Source of the DNA: Bacteroidota bacterium
GTDB taxonomy: Bacteria > Bacteroidota > Bacteroidia > Cytophagales > Cyclobacteriaceae
NCBI GenBank assembly: GCA_018267195.1
Contig: JAFDYY010000013.1
Coordinates: 1-61,241 of the forward strand
Direction of reading: 5' to 3'
Length of the DNA: 61,241 nucleotides
A program made the translations under genes and the position numbers. Position 1 is the first letter of the stretch. Every line of letters begins with the position of its first letter. The notes below the pieces were generated by a model. The model was not told the DNA's origin. It worked only from the letters and a program-made list of their open reading frames with translations, and made no database searches. Positions 35,975 to 45,400 of the stretch are shown here, piece by piece.

Positions 35975-36829
35975 ATGAAAAGCCGAAGAGTTATTGATTT
36001 CCCTAAAGAGATTTTTAAAATTCCTTTCTTAGAAAAAATATTGACGCATTTTACCAACAATAAAAACCCTAAAAATTTTTTTGCACGACTCCCCCCACTT
36101 AACAAATCTTACCCCAAAAATTCCATTCGTTACATAACACGCAACGGAATAAACTACGAGTTAGACATTAGTGACTATATGGAGTGGCTGGTGTACTTTG
36201 GCATCCTGTCCGAACCGCATAATTCTCTTTATGACCTGGCTCAAAATGGAGATACTATATTTGATGTAGGGGCAAACATTGGAGAAACTACTTTTAATCT
36301 GGCTCGAACGGTGGGTACCTCTGGAGTGGTTCATTCATTTGAGCCCGATCCATTTATTTTTTCGAAATTTTTAAAGAATTATGAACTGAATTCTATCGCA
36401 AATATTTTACTAAATAATATTGCACTAGGAAGCAATCTTGGAGAGTTGTATCTGGGAACACCGGTAGCCGATAACCGTGGAGGGACACGAATACGCCCGA
36501 CCGAAAAATCAGGAAACAAGGTGCCGGTATCTACTGTTGATATTTACGTTTTAAAAAAACAAATAGAAAAAATTGATTTAATAAAAATTGATGTTGAAGG
36601 GTTTGAACAACAGGTGCTGCTGGGTGCCGAAGCTACATTGAATAAATTTAAGCCAAAATTGTTTATAGAAATTAACGATGATAATTTGCGCGAGCAAGGC
36701 GACTCGGCAAAAACACTTATAGATAATTTATTAAATAAAGGTTATAAAATAAAAAATGCCGCAACGAATAAAGCCGTCACAGAAGCAACCGATTTTCGAA
36801 ATTGTCATTTCGATATAATTGCAACTTAG
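35975..36829 (+). CDS. FkbM family methyltransferase
   Basis: Protein of 284 residues with the FkbM methyltransferase domain: TIFDVGANIGETTFNLAR (motif I), VHSFEPDPFIFSKFLKNYELN (motif II), and KIDLIKIDVEGFEQQVLLGAEATL, the family signature. These enzymes O-methylate hydroxyl groups, and FkbM members are common in polysaccharide loci, where they methylate sugars. It lies 34 bases after the GT2 gene and 22 bases before a GT4 gene on the same strand. It is the second methyltransferase of the locus. Confidence 0.9.
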   Translation: MKSRRVIDFPKEIFKIPFLEKILTHFTNNKNPKNFFARLPPLNKSYPKNSIRYITRNGINYELDISDYMEWLVYFGILSEPHNSLYDLAQNGDTIFDVGANIGETTFNLARTVGTSGVVHSFEPDPFIFSKFLKNYELNSIANILLNNIALGSNLGELYLGTPVADNRGGTRIRPTEKSGNKVPVSTVDIYVLKKQIEKIDLIKIDVEGFEQQVLLGAEATLNKFKPKLFIEINDDNLREQGDSAKTLIDNLLNKGYKIKNAATNKAVTEATDFRNCHFDIIAT

Positions 36830-36851
36830 GAAGAATCTTTAACAACGGGTA

Positions 36852-37979
36852 ATGGAAACGGCACCACACAAGCGTAAAAAAATCGGTTACATAATCTCAC
36901 ATGTTCAAAAGTCTTTGGCCTTTGAGTGGATTGCCGAAGGGTTGAAAAAAAAATACGATCTCTCTTTTATTTTGCTCAATGCTGAAGGCTCGCCTCTGGA
37001 AGATTTTCTTTTAGCGAACGGAATTAAAACTCAAAGAATATATTACCGGAGCAAAAAAGATTTTTTCACAGCCTTTATTAAGACATTTTTTTTCTTGATA
37101 AAATCAAGACCAAATGTTGTTCATGCGCACTTACTCGATGCACAACTTATCGGATTATCCGCAGCTAAGTTTGCCGGCATAAAAAATCGCCTTTATACAA
37201 GGCACAACAGTAATTTCCATCACGTTTATCACCGAAAAGGAATTCTCTTGGATCGACTTAGTAATTGGCTGGCTACCCAAATTGTCTCTATTAGCTACGC
37301 CACCGATTTTACATTAACCCAACTAGAAAAAGTCAAGGCTTCAAAGATTGTTAAAATACCTCATGGATTTGACATGGAAATTTTTGAAAATATTTCAGCA
37401 GAAAGAAAGATGGCAATTATGAAGAAGTGGGGGATTGAAGACAGTAAACCAATTATTGGTGTAATCGCCCGACATATAGAATGGAAGGGAATTCAGTTTA
37501 TTATTCCCGCTTTTAAAAAATTCTTGAACGATCATCCTTCTGCAACTTTAGTTCTAGCCAACGCGACCGGTCCATATCATAAAACAATTTTGATGCTATT
37601 AGAATCTATTCCTCGTGATAGATTCGTTCTTATACCATTTGAAGAAGATATCGCAGCCTTGTATTCATTTTTTGATTTATACGTTCATACACCAATAGAT
37701 CCATTATGTGAAGCCTTTGGACAAACCTATATTGAAGCCCTCGCTGCGGGTGTTCCTTCAATATTTACGATGTCAGGAATAGCTAACGAGTTTATCGAGC
37801 ATGAAAAAAATGCCTTAGTTGTTCCGTTCAAGAATAGTAATGCAATCTACCAATCGCTTTTGCGGCTTTGGGCTGACGTATCCTTAAGAGAAAAACTTAT
37901 TAGCTATGGAAGACATGATGTAATTTCGAAGTTTGAATTGCCCTCCATGTTAGCGGCTCTAAATAAAATTTATGAGTGA
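36852..37979 (+). CDS. glycosyltransferase family 4
   Basis: Retaining GT-B glycosyltransferase, 375 aa. N-terminal half: HKRKKIGYIISHVQKSLAFEWI and a VHAHLLDAQLIGLSAAKFAG block. C-terminal half: IGVIARHIEWKGIQFIIPAF with the phosphate-binding Arg, and VHTPIDPLCEAFGQTYIEALAAGVPSI with the conserved ExFGxxxxEA motif. It acts in the cytosol on nucleotide-sugar donors. It is the last gene before the ATPase gene at 38069 and ends a run of closely spaced genes from wzm onward. Confidence 0.92.
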   Translation: METAPHKRKKIGYIISHVQKSLAFEWIAEGLKKKYDLSFILLNAEGSPLEDFLLANGIKTQRIYYRSKKDFFTAFIKTFFFLIKSRPNVVHAHLLDAQLIGLSAAKFAGIKNRLYTRHNSNFHHVYHRKGILLDRLSNWLATQIVSISYATDFTLTQLEKVKASKIVKIPHGFDMEIFENISAERKMAIMKKWGIEDSKPIIGVIARHIEWKGIQFIIPAFKKFLNDHPSATLVLANATGPYHKTILMLLESIPRDRFVLIPFEEDIAALYSFFDLYVHTPIDPLCEAFGQTYIEALAAGVPSIFTMSGIANEFIEHEKNALVVPFKNSNAIYQSLLRLWADVSLREKLISYGRHDVISKFELPSMLAALNKIYE

Positions 37980-38068
37980 GCTTCTCCCTATTTCCGTACA
38001 CTAATTATAGTCTAAAATAGATTGTACAGTAGAAATTATGTAATTTTAAGGTTCAATTTTAATATTAC

Positions 38069-39232
38069 ATGAAAATTGAGAGAGAGTTAGAGGACGAATT
38101 AAAGAGGCTTTCTAAACAATATCCGGTGGTTTCAATCATTGGCCCCAGGCAAGCCGGTAAGACCACGTTAGCGCAATTGGTTTTTGATAAGCATAACTAT
38201 GTCAATCTTGAGTTGCCCGACATCCGCACGTTAGCACATCATGACCCCCGCGCATTTTTTCATCGTTTCAAAACACCTTTGATTATTGACGAAATACAGC
38301 GCGAGCCGGAATTGCTTTCATACATTCAAGATTGGGTTGATACCAATAAAGCCAATGGGCAATTTATTTTAACAGGCAGCAACCAGTTGCAATTGAACGA
38401 GTCAATTGCTCAATCCTTAGCGGGTCGGTCGGCCATAGTAAAGTTATTGCCCCTTTCCATTTACGAGCTTACACAGGCCAATATTTCGTTGAGCCGAGAC
38501 GAATACCTGTCAAAAGGTTTTTTACCACGCATTTATGCTCAACAACAAGAACCTTTCCGTGCGTATGGCAATTATTTAGAAACGTATGTAGAACGAGATC
38601 TGAGGCAACAAATCAACATCAAAAATCTTTCACACTTTGAAACGTTTCTCAAACTGTTGGCAGGACGTGTGGGGCAGGTGGTTAATTTAAATTCGTTAGC
38701 TAGCGACATAGGCGTATCGTCTGTAACGTTGGCTCAATGGCTGTCAGTGCTAGAAGCTTCTTTCATTGTATTCCGTTTACACCCGTATTATGAAAATTTT
38801 GGGAAACGATTGGTTAAGTCGCCCAAAATATATTTTACCGAGCCGGGTCTTGTAAGTTATTTATTAGGTATCCAATCGGCTGCTGAAGCAGGCCGAGACC
38901 CACTCATTGGCGGATTGTTTGAAAATCTGGTGATCGCTGATATTTTGAAGACTCGCTTTAATGCAGCACTGCCGCCAAACTTATATTATTATCGCGATAG
39001 CAATGGGCAAGAGGTAGATATCATCTTTGAGCATAAGCGAAAATTGATACCGGTAGAAATAAAATCGGCTATGACATTTAACAGCAGCATGAGCGAAAGC
39101 ATAGTTCGCTTTAAAAAAATTACACCTAAAGCAGGGAAAGGATACGTGGTATATGCCGGAGAATTGGAATATACTACTGACGAGTATGAGGTAATGAATT
39201 TCAAAAATATCCGAACCCTATTTTCAAGCTGA
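38069..39232 (+). CDS. AAA ATPase with DUF4143 domain
   Basis: Protein of 387 residues of the AAA_14/DUF4143 family. Walker A is GPRQAGKT (residues 25-32), Walker B LIIDEIQ (71-77), and sensor 1 ILTGSNQ. The C-terminal DUF4143 part has the winged-helix piece LNSLASDIGVSSVTLAQWLSVLEASFIVFRLHPY and a PD-(D/E)xK-like end, GQEVDIIFEHKRKLIPVEIKSA. Family members are often single mobile genes; their role is unknown. It has 88-90 base gaps on both sides, unlike its packed neighbours, so it looks like a later insertion into the locus. Confidence 0.9.
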   Translation: MKIERELEDELKRLSKQYPVVSIIGPRQAGKTTLAQLVFDKHNYVNLELPDIRTLAHHDPRAFFHRFKTPLIIDEIQREPELLSYIQDWVDTNKANGQFILTGSNQLQLNESIAQSLAGRSAIVKLLPLSIYELTQANISLSRDEYLSKGFLPRIYAQQQEPFRAYGNYLETYVERDLRQQINIKNLSHFETFLKLLAGRVGQVVNLNSLASDIGVSSVTLAQWLSVLEASFIVFRLHPYYENFGKRLVKSPKIYFTEPGLVSYLLGIQSAAEAGRDPLIGGLFENLVIADILKTRFNAALPPNLYYYRDSNGQEVDIIFEHKRKLIPVEIKSAMTFNSSMSESIVRFKKITPKAGKGYVVYAGELEYTTDEYEVMNFKNIRTLFSS

Positions 39233-39319
39233 TAAATGGGCTTTAATTATAGAAGCGAAACAACAGTCTCCTATCATTAAATGAACAGGCAACAATGCTT
39301 GAACCGTTAAAAAAACTCT

Positions 39320-40207
39320 ATGAACAACAGTCCTTTCTTCAGCATCGTTATCCCAACCTACAACCGTGCAGGGTTTATCCGGAAAACGATTGATTCCGCT
39401 TTGAGTCAATCTTTCCAAAATTTTGAAGTTATTGTAGTTGATGACGGCAGCACGGACAACACTGAAGAAGTTGTTCGATCAATAGATGCTCAGAAAATTC
39501 ATTATTACAAAAAACAAAATGGTGAACGGGCCGCAGCCAGAAACTTTGGAGCCGTTCTTTCGAAAGGTCAGTTTATTAATTTTGTAGATTCAGATGATTT
39601 GCTACACCCTAATCACTTAGACGTAGCAACTCAATTCATCGAAAAAAACAAAACCGCAGATGTCTTTCATCTAGGCTATGAAATCAAAAATGATATTGGC
39701 AAACTCCGAGCGATAAATAACATCCGATCGGTTAATGATGAAATTGTAAATGGGAATCGGCTAAGCTGCAACGGTGTTTTTATCAGACGCGAAGTCCTGT
39801 TAAAAAATCCATTCAATGAAGATCGGGCTTTGTCGTCACTCGAAGATTGGGAACTGTGGATAAGGCTAAGTGCTCGATATCCCTTTTTAAATGATAACTC
39901 GATAACATCAACAATTGTCCAGCATGATAGCAGAAGTGTAATGACGGCCGATACTTCCAAAATAAAAACCAAAGTCGATCGGTTTGTTCATTATGTTATC
40001 AATGATGAGCAGAATAGAAAATATTACGGCCAAAGGTTAAACAAGGCAGTGGCGAGTGCTTTCACTTACGCCTCGCTTCATCTTGCTATGGCTAATGAAA
40101 GCAAAAGAGAGGTTTTCCATTATTTATGGAAAGGAGTGAAAACTTACCCTGGTGAAATATTGAAAAAACGTTTTTTGGTTATTATGAAAAAACTAATTAG
40201 CCATTAA
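39320..40207 (+). CDS. glycosyltransferase family 2
   Basis: GT-A glycosyltransferase of 295 aa. The nucleotide-binding start is FFSIVIPTYNRAGFIRKTIDSALSQSFQNFEVIVVDDGSTDNTEE, and the metal motif is FVDSDDLLHPNHL. A later LSSLEDWELWIRLSARYP holds the catalytic-base ED motif. The C-terminal helical region lacks transmembrane segments. It is six bases before the next glycosyltransferase gene, indicating one transcript. Donor and acceptor are unknown. Confidence 0.93.
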   Translation: MNNSPFFSIVIPTYNRAGFIRKTIDSALSQSFQNFEVIVVDDGSTDNTEEVVRSIDAQKIHYYKKQNGERAAARNFGAVLSKGQFINFVDSDDLLHPNHLDVATQFIEKNKTADVFHLGYEIKNDIGKLRAINNIRSVNDEIVNGNRLSCNGVFIRREVLLKNPFNEDRALSSLEDWELWIRLSARYPFLNDNSITSTIVQHDSRSVMTADTSKIKTKVDRFVHYVINDEQNRKYYGQRLNKAVASAFTYASLHLAMANESKREVFHYLWKGVKTYPGEILKKRFLVIMKKLISH

Positions 40208-40213
40208 ATCAAT

Positions 40214-41425
40214 ATGAAAAACCTATTGATTTTAACTTATTGGAGTTACCATGATGCGCTCATTCAAACGTACACGCTACCTTATGTAAAAATCATTCTT
40301 AAAAACTTACCCAAGGGCAGCAAAGTGTATTTGCTCACACTGGAAAAAGATGGTCAAACACTGAAACTTCCCAAACGTTCTGAAATCGAAGCGACTCTTA
40401 AGGGTGATGAAATAGAGTGGCTGCCGATTCAATATCAACCCTTTGGTTTTTCTGCTTTCTTCATGTGGATCTCGACTTCTTTAAAATTAAGCCTGCTTAT
40501 TCTCCAAAAAAGAATATCTATAATCCATTGCTGGTGCACTCCGGCCGGAGCCATTGGCTACCTTTTAGCGACTCTGCTAAATCGTAAACTCGTTATCGAT
40601 AGTTACGAACCGCATGCCGAAGCAATGGTTGAAAACGGAACCTGGACAAGAAAAAGTTTAGCTTTTCGATTGTTGTTTTGGTTGGAAAAAAAACAAACTC
40701 AAAAAGCGGAGTTCATTATTGCTGCCACAAAGGGAATGCGTGAATATGCTCAGGAAAAATATGGAGTATCAATCCATCAATATTTTGTAAAGCCAGCGTG
40801 TGTCGATTTGAATTTATTCTCTGAAAAAGACATCAAGAATAAAAAGCTTTTGGAAGAACTTAACCTGATTGATAAGATCGTTTGCGTCTATGCCGGTAAA
40901 TTTGGTGGCATCTATCTAGACAAAGAAGTTTTTGATTTCTTAAAAGTGGCATCTGAATACTGGGGCGAGTCTTTTCGAGTATTGATTTTAACCAGTCACA
41001 AGCGAAATGAAATTGTTAGTTTTTGCAATTCAGCCGGCTTGTCGCCAGATATTGTCATCTCACTTTTTGTAGATCACAAACAAGTACCTAAATATCTTGG
41101 CCTCGGGGATTTTGCGATCACGCCCGTCAAACCCGTAAACACTAAAAGATTTTGCACTCCAATAAAAGACGGAGAGTATTGGGCCCTGGGCTTGCCCGTG
41201 GTAATTCCGGCTAATATTTCGGATGATTCGGCTATAATTGAAAAAACAGAAATCGGAGTTGTATTGAGCGGGTTAGAATACTCCGCTTACCGAGAAGCCA
41301 TAGAAAAAATGGATAACCTTCTTCATCAGGAATCGGATAACCTATATAGTAAGATCAGAGCTGTTGCCGAACAGTATAGAAGTTTCGACATTGCCGAGAA
41401 AGTATATGCTTCCGTATATGCTTAA
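40214..41425 (+). CDS. glycosyltransferase, GT-B fold (GT4-like)
   Basis: Protein of 403 residues with two Rossmann-like halves. The N-terminal half has IIHCWCTPAGAIGYLLATLL and VIDSYEPHAEAMVENGTW. The C-terminal half has KIVCVYAGKFGGIYLDKEVFDFL, ADFAITPVKPVNTKRFCTPIKDGEYWALGLPVVIP, matching the nucleotide-sugar site of GT4 enzymes although it lacks a clean ExFGxxxxE. It probably adds one sugar to the surface polysaccharide. It is six bases after the GT2 gene and 54 bases before the epimerase gene. Confidence 0.83.
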   Translation: MKNLLILTYWSYHDALIQTYTLPYVKIILKNLPKGSKVYLLTLEKDGQTLKLPKRSEIEATLKGDEIEWLPIQYQPFGFSAFFMWISTSLKLSLLILQKRISIIHCWCTPAGAIGYLLATLLNRKLVIDSYEPHAEAMVENGTWTRKSLAFRLLFWLEKKQTQKAEFIIAATKGMREYAQEKYGVSIHQYFVKPACVDLNLFSEKDIKNKKLLEELNLIDKIVCVYAGKFGGIYLDKEVFDFLKVASEYWGESFRVLILTSHKRNEIVSFCNSAGLSPDIVISLFVDHKQVPKYLGLGDFAITPVKPVNTKRFCTPIKDGEYWALGLPVVIPANISDDSAIIEKTEIGVVLSGLEYSAYREAIEKMDNLLHQESDNLYSKIRAVAEQYRSFDIAEKVYASVYA

Positions 41426-41479
41426 TAAACACAATTTCGTTTTTTTGCATTCAAATTTTAAATAGTAAAAACGGTAAGT

Positions 41480-42412
41480 ATGGTCAAAATTCTCATTACG
41501 GGTGGTGCGGGCTTTATTGGAAGCTCTCTGGCGGAGCGGTTTCTGTCAACCGGCAAATACTTTATTGTAGTAGTCGACAATCTTCTAACCGGGAGCCTGA
41601 AAAAAATTCCAAACCATGCGAATTGCCGGTTCATCAAATGTGATGTGAACAACTATAATGACATCTCGGCCATCATGACGAGTTATCAGTTTGATTTTGT
41701 TTTTCACTATGCCGCAGTGGTCGGGGTTAATCGGACCATCGAAAACCCAATTATGGTACTCAACGATCTGCAAGGAATAAAAAACGTTCTTGATTTGTGT
41801 AAAAATACCGGAGTGAAACGTGTCTTTTTTTCAAGTTCATCAGAAGTTTACGGAGAACCGGTAGAACTGCCACAGCATGAGGAGACAACCCCGCTAAATT
41901 CAAGATTGCCCTATGCCGTTGTTAAAAATGCGGGCGAATCGTTTTGCAAATCGTACCAGAAAGAATATGGGCTTGATTATACCATTTTCAGATTTTTCAA
42001 TACGTACGGCCCCAAACAAAGCACCGATTTTGTGATTTCAAAATTCATAAAAGCAGCATTAAAAAATCAGCCGATAACTGTTTACGGAAGCGGAAATCAA
42101 ACAAGAACATTTTGCTTTGTTGACGACAACACAACCTGTACCCTTAAGATACTCGAAGAAGGCCACGCAATCAATGACGTAATAAACATTGGAAGTGAAA
42201 TGGATATTACCATTTTGGAGTTGGCCGAATTAATCATTGCCTTGACTAAATCGAGCTCCAGAATTGAGTTTTTGCCCCCCTTAAAAGAAGGGGACATGAC
42301 CCGAAGACAGCCCGACTCAAAGAAAATGAAAAAAATAATGGATAACGACTTCATTTCATTGGAAGATGGCCTGAAGAAAATTCTGCAATCGGAAATGGCA
42401 TTCTTGTATTAA
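41480..42412 (+). CDS. NAD-dependent sugar-nucleotide epimerase/dehydratase
   Basis: Extended short-chain dehydrogenase of 310 aa. The NAD motif GGAGFIG is at residues 8-14, the acidic residue after strand 2 is VVDN, the Ser of the triad lies in FFSSSSEVYGEP, and the YxxxK pair is Tyr145/Lys149. FNTYGPKQ and the C-terminal QPDSKKMKK are also typical of UDP-sugar 4-epimerases, dTDP-glucose dehydratases and decarboxylases. The exact reaction cannot be read from sequence. It supplies a nucleotide sugar to the locus and is the last biosynthetic gene before the large secreted protein. Confidence 0.92.
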   Translation: MVKILITGGAGFIGSSLAERFLSTGKYFIVVVDNLLTGSLKKIPNHANCRFIKCDVNNYNDISAIMTSYQFDFVFHYAAVVGVNRTIENPIMVLNDLQGIKNVLDLCKNTGVKRVFFSSSSEVYGEPVELPQHEETTPLNSRLPYAVVKNAGESFCKSYQKEYGLDYTIFRFFNTYGPKQSTDFVISKFIKAALKNQPITVYGSGNQTRTFCFVDDNTTCTLKILEEGHAINDVINIGSEMDITILELAELIIALTKSSSRIEFLPPLKEGDMTRRQPDSKKMKKIMDNDFISLEDGLKKILQSEMAFLY

Positions 42413-42428
42413 GCGAGATATACACCGC

Positions 42429-45400
42429 ATGGCGCGTTTTGTGTTTTTTTTAAGTTGCATCTTTTGCATGAGCAAAGCATTTTCTCAATGCGGAACTGCC
42501 GTTTTTACTTCTCCTTCCACTGGCTGCATCAACCAAAGAATACCGGTTACAAATAATTCATCGGCCGGTAATTATTTTTGGGATTTCTGCACGGGCGATT
42601 TTTTAAACACACCAACCTCACAGGCACTGTATTCTCTTTCATCAGCTGTTGGCAGACCAGCTATAGAATTAATATATGATGGCGCCTCTTGGTACAGCTT
42701 TGTTACGGGCACATGGTCTAATACGTTGTACAGACTTATTTATGGGAATGGGCCTGGTTCCAACCCAACGGTTATTGATAATTTGGGAGATCTGTCGGGC
42801 AAATTAAACGGACCGGGGCCGATCAGGATAATCCGTGAGAATAACCAATGGTTTGGAGTTGTATACAATACTTCTTCGGGCGAACTCTTGAAATTGAGTT
42901 TTGGAAACAATCTTGCAAATCCAGTTTCGGCAACAGTATTATATACCAACACTCCTTATGGAAATGCCGGGTTGGCATTAGGTCGTGACGCATCAAACGG
43001 ATGGACATGCATATTGTCAAATGTGAATACATTAAGTATTATCCGGCTCGGAAACTCCCTGACATCCCCTTCGGGTGGCGATATCATTATTTCCTCACCA
43101 ATCCCCAATCCTAACAACTTTGCCGATGTTGACTTAATAAATGTTTGCGGGCAATGGACGGCCATGGGCACCAATCTGGGAAACGCAAATGTTTATCGAT
43201 TTGATTTCGGAACTAATCTTTTCTCTTCGCCCGCCATCACACAAATTGCAACCATTCCGGTAAACAATCCGGGAAGATTAAGAATTGCACAAGACGGAGA
43301 AAACTATTTTACTTTTGTTTCTTCGATGGATGGCATCTTAACAAAGTTAGGCTTTGGAAATAACCTGACTTCGTCACCCACAATTACTAATGAAGGGAAC
43401 ATGGGTGTTCTTTCAAATATGTATGGATTGGCAGTGGCCAACGATCATAACTCCACTTGGATAATGCTTTCGGTAAGCCTGACTAACGGACAAGTCTTTT
43501 CTATCAATTACCCGGATAATTGCTCGGCATCCCCCAGAACATCGACCTCAACCATACCCACCTTTAGCTATTCTTCTCAAGGAAATTATAATATTTCATT
43601 GATGAATTCGAATTCGACAGGCATAGTTGTAAAAACAAATCCAATAACGATCAATTCTCTTACCGCCCCCGATATCACTTTTACCCCCCAAAACATCTGT
43701 GCCAAAAACAACATCAACTTTACATCTACTAATGTATCGGGCAATATTAGCTCTTACGCCTGGGCCTTTGGTGATGGGGGAACATCGGCTGCTGCCAACC
43801 CAAGTTACATTTATACTTCGGCAGGCGTTTATTGGCCTGCTTTAACGGTAACGGCCTCTAACGGCTGCCAGAACATGGCACAAGATTCATTACGGGTTTT
43901 CAACCCACCGCAAGCCAACTTTCTATTACCCCCGGCATCGCCCATCTGCACCAACCAAAATTATACCTTCACCAATACATCCACATCAGATGTTGGCTCA
44001 AACCCCTCTTGGCAATGGAGTGTGAACGGAAGCAATATTTCTACCTCGCAGAATTTGAATTACGTTCTTTCAACCACCGCTGCGCAAACAATCTCGCTTA
44101 CCGCCAGTTTACCGGGTTGCTCTACCCAGAGCACACAAAATATAAGTACCGTGTTGGCCGGTCCATCGGTAAGCTTTACCTCCGCCATTACGGGGTGTGT
44201 GGCTTCGTCTGTTTCGTTTACTAATACTACCAGCGGATCGGTTACGGGCTATACTTGGCTTTTGGGCGATGGCAATACATCAACTCAAACAAATGCAGCC
44301 CACGCCTACCTCGGCACAGGAACGTACGTGGCAACTCTCAATGCTACCAATGCTGCGGGCTGTCAAAATTCTTTTTCAAAAAATATTTCAATCTACTCCA
44401 ACCCGCAACCCAAATTTTCAATTGAGACTCCGCCCTTTTCGTGTGCCAACTACCCGGCCCAGTTTGATAACAACACCGGCTTTTTAAGCGACAGCAATAT
44501 TACCTTATGGCAGTGGAGCTTTGGCGATGCAGCCAACGGCAGTTCTTCGGCTAAAAGCCCGGCCTACACTTTTTCGGCTGCAGGAAATTATAACGTGAGC
44601 TTAAAAGCAACTACCAACTTTGGGTGTACGGCTATAAAAGATTCGGTTATAGCCATTCTTGCTTCCCCTCAGGCGGGCTTTACTAATGCAGTAGCCTGCC
44701 TAAACCAAAGCACCCAGTTTACCAGTACATCTACGGGCAGTATCGTTTCCTATAAATGGTATTTTCCGGGATTGAGCAACCCCGTAACGGGGGCCAGCCC
44801 AGGGCCTCAGGTATTTACTTCCTCCGGGGCAAATTCTGTTTCGTTGGTAGTTACGGCCACAAACGGATGCATCAATACCTTTACCAAATCCATCAATGTT
44901 CCTGTTCCACCTGTAGTAGATTTTAGTATCCAATACCCCTGCACCCGAAATGCTACGGTGTTTCAGGAACTGAACCCCGGGGGTAGCGACCCCACGGTTT
45001 CTTGGAACTGGAACTTTGGCTCGGCCACCACTACAGGCTCTCCGGCCACCTACAAATTTTCTTCTTCAGGCGGATATGGCGTAACGCTTACCACCACCCG
45101 GCAGTCAGGATGTGTTTACTCAGTTACCAAAAACGTTTCTATTTATGATGGCCCCGTAGCCAGCTTTACTCCTTCGGTTATAGCCGGGGCGGCTCCGCTG
45201 CCGGTTACTTTTAACAACACGTCCACGGCCGATTCGTACGGGTGGCAGTTTGGCGATGCGGCTAATTCTACCAGCGCGGTTCCTTCTCCTACGTTTACCT
45301 ATTCACAACTTGGCGAGTATAAAGTACGGCTCACGGCAAATAATGTTATCGGCTGCCGCGATACTATGAGTGTGTGGATCAGCGTGGTCATACCCAAACC

